Below are positions 57,758 through 64,000 of a stretch of DNA of 64,000 bases, piece after piece. The stretch is taken from contig JAHLKI010000009.1 of assembly GCA_025602905.1 (NCBI GenBank), forward strand, positions 862,057 to 926,056. Direction: 5' to 3'. The position numbers were made by a program, and so were the translations under genes. The stretch comes from Phlyctochytrium arcticum (Eukaryota > Chytridiomycota > Chytridiomycetes > Chytridiales > Chytridiaceae). The first letter of the stretch is position 1. The number at the start of each line of letters is the position of its first letter. The notes below the pieces were generated by a model that ran no database searches, was not told where the DNA came from, and saw nothing but the letters and a program-made list of their open reading frames with translations.

Positions 57758-60166
57758 ATGCCACTTCCGAACGTCACATTCGAAGAAGCGATTGCCAATC
57801 ATGGCCGGATTACCGAATACCGCGAGCATGTAAATAACCTGTGAGAAAAAATTTGTGGAGCAGGAATGATTAATTATTTTTTTTGGATAGGCTGGCAATG
57901 GTAATTTTAGTGTGCATGTAGAGTCGCCGAGGGGAGAGATGTTTGTAAGTTGTTCGTAATTGTTGTTGAGAGAGTTGAGAAGGTAAAGATTGAGCTTTTA
58001 GATTTATACCAATATTTCAAGAGGACGATTGAGTCCGCATGTTGACGGTCCATTATCGGCTAGCGCAGTCTATCCCAGAAGTTCTAGCGGTAGAAGAATA
58101 ACCCGTTCGCAAACGCCAGATACCCATACGTTGGATGCACTTCAAGCACTCTCCCCCGTATCCCCGCTCCAACTCGCCCAACAACAGCCCGCCAGATCAA
58201 GTACCCCACGCTCGTCCCCGCCCAACGCCGATACGTTTGAAGCCGCCATGCAGGAAGGCGGCAAAATCGTCGAAGTCAAGCAATTCAAGACTTTTGGGAT
58301 ATACCTCAAACTCGACGGATCGGATAAAGTCGAGCACTGCTGGAACATTAGCATGGACCGGATTGATGCTGCGCGGGCCTACATTGAGGGAGAACTGGCG
58401 GTAGCCGCGGCCGGGGGAGGACTCCGCCGCGCAGAAGAGTTGGAATCCAACGTCTCGTCCATGGAAAAGGCAACCGGGAACTCGACATTGACATCTCCCG
58501 TACAACAACAACGACGACAAGTTACATTGCGCAGTCCACCGACGACGCCCTCCCGTATGCGGAAAAGCAAGACTCCGACGTTTGAAGAGTTGATTGCGGC
58601 TCATGCCCGGATTGTACGGATCACACCGCATATTTTTTATTCGGTACATGTGCAGAGGGCTAATGGGCGCGTAGAGAATTTTAATCGCGTTAGTTCGGAA
58701 AAGGTACGTGCTGAAGTCGATCGTTCCAGGATGGCTTATTCACGCGTTCAAACATAATATTTTAGTATAAGAAATACTGTGGGGTTCGGGGAGCTCCTCA
58801 ACCCCAACCCCTGCAACACGGCCAACTAGATCGGTTTTCAGGCATCAAATCCAAGCCAAAGCACCAACCGCAACAAGACCCCATCCGGCATCACCATCGT
58901 ACCCTCTCTACCCCCGAAAACTTACTTTACCACGGTGGTCCCGTCTTTGACCCTCTCCACAATTACCAAATTTTTCCACGAGGGGGTCGTAAACCCTCCC
59001 TTAACCCGTACCCTACCACGGGCATGTACCGCGACAAGGCAAATTCCCATCTGCCGTACTTGGCGATCCCCGAATGTCCTCGCAGGCGGCAAGAACAGGC
59101 CGCCCAGCAACAACAACAATCCTGGGATATGCTTGATACCCAACAGGCCAACATGATGCAGCCAAGTCCACTCCCAACTTGGATGGCCGATACGCTGCAA
59201 GCCCAAGCCCAGTTACAACGCCAATACCAGCAACAACAGCAGCAACAACAAAATCTCTTGCATCACAATGTATATACACCCACATTTGCGTCTCCAACAA
59301 CCGAGTATCTATCTCCCTGGCCGTCGAGCTCATCCAACCAGTTACCCCCCACTCCCATTACTGCGCAATCCCCCATTTCCGCGTCGACCACATCGCCAAC
59401 GACAGAACTGAATAAAAGAATGGGAGACTATGCCTTGCCGCCCGATCATTCATCATTTATATCGCTCGTTTCCCACCCTCAGCCAACCAAATTGGAGTGG
59501 ACCGAAGACGGATCCAAAAAATGGGGGTTGCCTAGTACTATCCACACAGAGCAGCATCGACCGGGAATGTATCATCTCCCCAACCCCCTTTCACCCGCAT
59601 CCCCGTTTGATTTATCGACCATGGATACGACGCCACAACAGCAAAACCCTCTCACGACGACCAATTTCGATTTCTCGTCTCATTTCGGGTCGTACCGACC
59701 CGCCGTATGGAATGGAACTTCCGCCGAAAGGCCTGGACCCATGTTTGATGCCCCGGAACCCTCTACAACCGTGCCCGCTTTCACACTCATGTCGCCGCAA
59801 GAACAAGAACAACAACAGGAAGACCAGGAACAAAGGGTATGGCAACACGGTAACCCATCGACCCAAGCGCTACCTCATCTCACAGACTATACGAAAAATG
59901 ATCATGAGGAGGATGATGATGAGTCGCTGTTTACCGAGTATGGCTCCCCGCAGCAGCAACAGGCTTCGGGTCAGCGGATGTACCTACCGACGACGGAATC
60001 GGCGGCGTCGGAACAGTATACCGAGTACTTTGATGCTGCGCACGATGAAGAGGATGATGCGGAGGGAGAGGACGAAATGGATGAGTCCCCTCAGACTGGG
60101 CCGGAAGAGCATGGGGATGATCAGAGTAGGGGGTTTAGTGATGGTGAAGGAACGGCATCAGATTAG
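57758..60166 (+). CDS. Protein with three diverged ~45-residue modules and Q-rich acidic tail, 742 aa
   Basis: Exons 57758-57829, 57891-57944, 58002-58703, 58766-60166. All joins keep frame, and together they unite frames otherwise seen as separate genes starting at TTG 58029 and ATG 59024. A module recurs three times: residues 7-50 (TFEEAIANHGRITEYREH...FSVHVESPRGEMF...NIS), 120-172 (TFEAAMQEGGKIVEVKQF...YLKLDGSDKVEHCWNIS) and 235-280 (TFEELIAAHARIVRITPH...YSVHVQRANGRVENFNRVS). Pattern: TFE, a short helix, (G/A)(R/K)I plus beta strands, ending in an aromatic and N(I/R)(S/V). No known domain was recognised. The C-terminal two thirds is disordered: Gln runs (about residues 380 and 430), Ser/Thr/Pro and a D/E-rich end, compatible with a transcription or scaffold protein. 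Function unknown. Modules sit on separate exons only partly (first split over three exons). Confidence 0.7.
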
Positions 60167-60438
60167 AGCGCGTTATACTGTGTCGGACATATATGACAAA
60201 AGAAAAAGTAACAAGAGAGAGATATTCTTAGCAATTCAATTGAATATAAGGACGAAAGAAGAAAAAAAAGAGAATGAAATGAAAAATACAAGGAAAACAA
60301 AAATTGGCCAGCATCAGGGGTCATCAAACTGGGAAGAGAAGGACCAAACGAAAAAAAAAGGTAGCGTAAATAAACGCAGAGTGGGGGGCATATACACTAT
60401 ATGCACGGGATGGGTTTATTTGGGAAGAGGGGAGGTGA

Positions 60439-61721
60439 TCAGAGAGACATTTCCGATTTTCGCTGTAAGATGTCGGGTTCCTCGTCCTGAAGGATGTAGG
60501 GGTTAGCAGGAAAAGGGACTCACCCGCAAACATTTTTAACTACCTTTCGTGGCCGCTTGCGCGACATTTCATGGTCGCTGGCATTGGCCGCTGCAACGCT
60601 GGCGGCATGAATGGCCAATTGAGACCGCAGCTGCTCATTTTCTTGTCGGATTTGGTCCAACTCGTTCTTAAAGGCTTCAGTTTGAGATGACAGTTCCTGA
60701 ATTCTGATAAAATCCAATATTTGAAGTAAGAATCATATGGCTTGCTTGGCATGATTTATTAACATGCAGACTTACGCTTGCTCGCACAATAGCTTTTCCA
60801 AGGTCCATTTTTCCAAATTGGCAGATTCCTGGTCCTTGAGCTGCTGAATGTAGTTGACAGCTCGGGATAGTATCCGCCCCTTGTTCTTTTCTCCCTCAGG
60901 AATGAGTTTGGCCAGCTCATTAATTCCATCATTGATTGTTTCACGCCGACGACGCTCGACTTCCTTATGATTTTCACGTCGTTGACGCAGCCATTCTTCT
61001 GATCCAACCGTGGCTTTTGAATTTGAGGGAGTGGGAGAACCACCCGAAGCTGCATGTTGCGCAGCCGCGGCTTGAGCTGCTGCCTGCGCGGCCTGTGCCG
61101 CCGCGTACACATTTGCATAGGCTTGGGTGCTCAGACCTCCAGGGTGCGGAAAGTTCCCAGGAAGCGTGGCTATAGTATGGAGGTAAGATAAAAGGGATTG
61201 TAACAAGGTCAAGTGAAGGAAAGTACATACCTGCCGAATGTTGTTGACCATTGTCTTGTTCGTTTTGGTGTTGGTGTTGTTGCTGTTGGGCATGAGCTTC
61301 AGCCTGTGCTTGAGCCTGTGCTTGCGCTTGAGCCTGCAAATGCTCTTGGTGATGTTGATGGATGACAGCGGCAAGACCCGCAGCGGCCGCGTCGGCGGCT
61401 GGAACCTGAGAGACAGCGGCCAGCGCTGCACTGACAGCAGAGGGTTGATGCTGATGCTGCTGTAAAGGGTCTCCGGCAGCGGCATGTGTTGGCGGTGACT
61501 GGGCATCACTGTGCGGGGTGTGATGGGGGCCGGCGGCAGCTGCTACGGCGGAGGGAGGGGCGGAATAAGTTATATTCAGCGGGGTCTCAGGCATTGAAGA
61601 GTCTGGAAGACCATCCTTACCAGGCTAGAGTTTAAATGTTAGTATATTGTTTAGCAGCAGGACTTTTGGGAAGCCAAACACTCACCTCAAGCTTTGTAGA
61701 CGCCAAAGTAGCAGCGGACAT
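60439..61721 (-). CDS. CBF1: Cbf1-type bHLH transcription factor
   Basis: Five exons: 61721-61686, 61624-61231, 61169-60776, 60703-60544, 60486-60439; 343 aa. In yeasts Cbf1 binds CACGTG at centromeres and at methionine/sulphur and respiratory genes. Residues about 204-255 form the bHLH; the basic region RRENHKEVERRRRETIN carries the His/Glu/Arg triad of class B E-box binders, followed by a loop and helix 2 (GRILSRAVNYIQQLK). A leucine-zipper-like helix follows (NLEKWTLEKLLCEQ, then IQELSSQTEAFKNELDQI), in line with Cbf1 homologues. The N-terminus is Ala/Gln/His-rich. The C-terminus is basic (RKRPRK). The last exon is inferred: it adds DEEPDILQRKSEMSL after a 57-nt intron; reading on into the intron would instead end VVKNVCG. 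Confidence 0.85.
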
Positions 61722-62301
61722 GTCGGACGCGGTTCTGGAGGAGAGGACTGCGGACAGCGAGAAGAACGAGAGCCCAGACGACTACCGGTAGCGGGTGTAG
61801 CAGTGGCGCAAAGGAGTATGGAGGGCCCGACGGCAAACGATCTTGGCAGGCTAATGGCAATGACAAACAGGATTCCGACGGAGCAAAGCGTGTTGGATGC
61901 GCAGCAAATCAGCTGGGATGGATGTGATTTTCACGAGACGGCGACTTCCCCGTCCTCTTTTGTTCCTGCCCCGCCGCAGGGTGGCACAGCAGGGGCCGCA
62001 CCCTCGCTGATTGGTTGCGCCGCATCGATGGCTGCCGTAAGCGAGACACGCGTTCTCTGCTTTCTGAAGCGTCTCTCGCGTCGAGAATTGCATCTCAGAA
62101 TGCAACTTGGGAGTTGGGATGAACTTGGGGAGAGCTACTCCTAGTACCTACTACCTTGCAAGACATGGACCGTCCCGAAACTCGAATGCAATCCCAATTG
62201 CCAAACTGCCTATTCCATAGCTACACGCACGTCTGCTGTTGGACCCTCGCCGTCGTGAACAAGCTCTGAACTCCCCGATATGGCGCATCCGAATCCCTCC
62301 T
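61722..62301. other. Upstream region of the bHLH gene, no gene
   Basis: Open frames of 84-165 codons exist on both strands but look like chance overlap; no family recognised. Confidence 0.5.
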
Positions 62302-62363
62302 CTGTGATAGTGCATGAACCATCCCATAGTATATACTATGGGATGGTTCATGCACTATCACAG
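62302..62363. repeat. Perfect 62-bp palindrome
   Basis: Reads identically on both strands; half-site CTGTGATAGTGCATGAACC... meeting at a GTATATAC centre. Outside it, C-rich and G-rich flanks extend the potential hairpin with two mismatched positions. It is not followed by an obvious mobile-element end. Confidence 0.85.
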
Positions 62364-62369
62364 GGGGGG

Positions 62370-62842
62370 ATTCCAACTATGCCCCAACTATGATTCCAAC
62401 TATGCCCCAACTATGCGGCAACTATGATTCCAACTATGTGACCTTATTATAAGGTTGCCTCCATCGAACATCGAGCCATCTTACACATCATGAATCATCC
62501 CTCTCCATCTTTCATCGAGTCGTTCCGCATTTGTCACGGGAAGGGACTTCCACATTACACCCATCTAATCAAAAGTAGGAAATACAAATACTATGTACAA
62601 AATACAAAATACAAATACTAAGCACTAATCCTCCATCTTTCATCGAGTCGTTCCGCATTTGTTACGGGACTTCCCCATTACACCGTGTAATACGCTCCTA
62701 TACGGGACTTCCAGAAAATTCACAAATTTCCTCTGTCAAAATTTCACACCTTACAAGTCGGCGAAGAATATTCTCGCTCCATTTACAAGTCTTCACCGGA
62801 TGTTAACCAAGTCTTCACCGGATTTCGACCAAATCTTCACTT
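62370..62842. repeat. Short direct-repeat zone
   Basis: Three families: CCAACTATG(C/A) units at about 62376-62440; a pair of near-identical ~45-bp blocks (TCCATCTTTCATCGAGTCGT...) at about 62504 and 62632; and an AAGTCTTCACCGGAT unit repeated about three times at 62787-62842. An AAATACAAATACTA tract lies between. No gene. Confidence 0.7.
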
Positions 62843-64000
62843 AGGTTGTTTCTCGCCAAAACACCGCTGCATCTTATCAACAATGCTTTGGGAAAAATAG
62901 TATTGTAGCAATTCCGATTCCAAAGGCGGGCGTGCATGTGTATTCTTCGAAAACCTCAATGTTAGGGCATCAATCGAAAGGCGGAGTGCAGCAACCAGCC
63001 CGTTACACTCCCGAATCATAACTTGTTCAAGCACGTCACTTCGCCAGTTTTCCGGGAGACCATAAGGTACCCGCGCTCTGAGCAGACGAAGTGCCTCCTC
63101 GGGCAAAATTTGAAAATCATCCCATTTCAACCGTACGAAGGAGCGAAGCGCGATAGGACTTTCTTGCTGACCGTCCAATAGATGTGTTGCAGATATAACA
63201 AATCTTGTGCAATCAACTGCTGGCATCAAGTCTTTGACGAGTGCTGCCCAGAGGGAAGGTTGGTCATACGTTTGTTGAGCATCATCTAGCCATACAGTGC
63301 AGCGGCTGATATCGTGGAGAAAATGTTCCTTTTTGGAGGAGTCGATGACCCTGCCTTCGCGCAAATCATCAACAAATTTGGCCAAATCGATTGCGAGAAA
63401 TGAAACATAAATGCATTTCCCTCGTTCGTTCCTAAGCATCTTGAATAGTGAGGTTTTTCCCGAACCGGCCGGTGATGATATCACCACAATCTGATGGTTT
63501 TTCAATAGACTTTGCAGTTTATCTAACAGTTCAGTACGACGGAGATAAAACCCGCTCAATTTGATGCCATTAAGTGTAAGGTACTCGCCGTCATCGTCAT
63601 CGACAGTGGGTGCCCGTTGCAATGAGGAAGGCAAGGCTGTCGAATTGTGTGGCAGTGACGGAAATTGAGAGGTATGCGTTAAAAAGGCTAATGTAATTGT
63701 ACTTGCAATCGCTCCCTCACCATTCGTTGTCGACTGAACTCGCTCCGGCACCACAATCAGCAGCGGGTTCTCATCCGAGTTGTCTGTTACTTCCTCTAGT
63801 ACCGATTCTAGAGTTTTCCCCGCTTTCAACCAGTGCTTGGGTTCGGGTTCGTCTTTGTCTTTCTCTAGTGCTTCTGCGCTGGCGTAGACGAGGAGGTCGG
63901 CAGGGTCATAGTCCCGCAGGCGGTTCCCCAACTCCTTCTTTACTTCCTTTCGCAGATTGTCCACAGTCGAGGTTTCTGAGACAGAAATGGAGGTGGCGGT
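62837..64000 (-). CDS. Crinkler-type P-loop protein, 5' end beyond window
   Basis: The open frame continues past the right edge; the GTG at 63964 is not a start. The visible part is at least 388 codons. N-terminal Crinkler ubiquitin-like header region: TVDNLRKEVKKELGNRLRDY, then DLLVYASAEALEKDK, and a DxNPLLIVVPE-type border. A P-loop ATPase follows: VVISSPAGSGKTSLFKML (Walker A), CTVWLDDAQQTYDQPSLWAA (Walker B with DD), a sensor-like FVISATHLLDG, and helical C-terminal regions. Crinklers are known from oomycetes and from chytrid, glomeromycotan and other early fungi; some act as secreted host-cell effectors, others are NTPase-nuclease fusions of intragenomic conflict. No nuclease domain is visible at this C-terminus, which ends at a stop. 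It lies beside the palindrome/repeat zone, the usual fast-evolving setting of the family. Confidence 0.65.
   Translation of the reverse strand, partial: TATSISVSETSTVDNLRKEVKKELGNRLRDYDPADLLVYASAEALEKDKDEPEPKHWLKAGKTLESVLEEVTDNSDENPLLIVVPERVQSTTNGEGAIASTITLAFLTHTSQFPSLPHNSTALPSSLQRAPTVDDDDGEYLTLNGIKLSGFYLRRTELLDKLQSLLKNHQIVVISSPAGSGKTSLFKMLRNERGKCIYVSFLAIDLAKFVDDLREGRVIDSSKKEHFLHDISRCTVWLDDAQQTYDQPSLWAALVKDLMPAVDCTRFVISATHLLDGQQESPIALRSFVRLKWDDFQILPEEALRLLRARVPYGLPENWRSDVLEQVMIRECNGLVAALRLSIDALTLRFSKNTHARPPLESELLQYYFSQSIVDKMQRCFGEKQPK

Noticed and set aside
58029..60166. Reading 58029-58757 and 59024-60166 as two separate genes
   Set aside because: The first starts at TTG and the second at an internal ATG; a 62-nt intron at 58704-58765 joins them in one frame.
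61647..62144. 165-codon plus-strand frame over the bHLH promoter
   Set aside because: Overlaps exon 1 of the bHLH gene in antisense and lacks any domain.

Overview
The window is nuclear DNA of a fungus, most likely an early-diverging filamentous lineage (Mucoromycota/Mortierellomycota grade). The evidence is: genes split by many 45-75 nt GT...AG introns; fungal-type regulators (a velvet factor, a Cbf1-type bHLH, an Sfp1-type C2H2 factor, a Ppc89/Cep57-type spindle-pole protein); a chitin-deacetylase-like wall enzyme; and a Crinkler-type protein next to decayed Helitron, MULE and tyrosine-recombinase fragments. The lineage is inference from gene content; no species is claimed.

Layout. 0-3.5 kb: a ZNFX1/NFX1-type RNA helicase-like gene on the minus strand with two apparent frame breaks. 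3.5-14 kb: gene-poor, repeat-derived DNA holding a duplicated HTH transposase-like fragment, one unrecognised ORF, and fragments of a tyrosine recombinase, a MULE transposase and a Helitron. 14-28 kb: Sfp1-like zinc-finger gene, a 398-bp inverted-repeat element, two identical tRNA-Thr(AGT) genes, two large low-complexity proteins, an ABHD4/5/Cld1-type alpha/beta hydrolase and a small Cys-rich membrane protein. 28-39 kb: a ten-exon membrane-anchored polysaccharide deacetylase-like gene, an F-box gene, RNA polymerase III subunit 2 (ten exons), and an FKBP25/FKBP3-type prolyl isomerase divergent from it. 39-48 kb: a ~19-exon PARP-family mono-ADP-ribosyltransferase, followed by a broken copy of its own 3' end, then a Ppc89/Cep57-like gene. 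48-57 kb: velvet gene with long leader and a 121-bp tandem duplication in an intron; then a tandem DUF1294 cluster in which copies 2 and 3 have fused into one reading frame. 57-64 kb: a four-exon gene whose product carries three diverged copies of a ~45-residue module, the Cbf1-like bHLH gene, a palindrome/direct-repeat zone, and the 3' part of a Crinkler-type P-loop protein running off the right edge.

Most intact genes are unrelated housekeeping or regulatory genes that do not form a pathway cluster; the nearest to a shared theme is growth, wall and development control (Sfp1-like, velvet, chitin deacetylase-like, Cbf1-like). Exon joins below were read by hand from splice signals and preserved frame. 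The computed start points of several open frames use TTG or GTG; I moved starts to real ATGs and say so. The strongest candidates for something undescribed are the three-module protein at 57.8-60.2 kb, the DUF1294 fusion at 56-57 kb, and the exon-duplicated Cys module plus MopE-like motif in the deacetylase gene.
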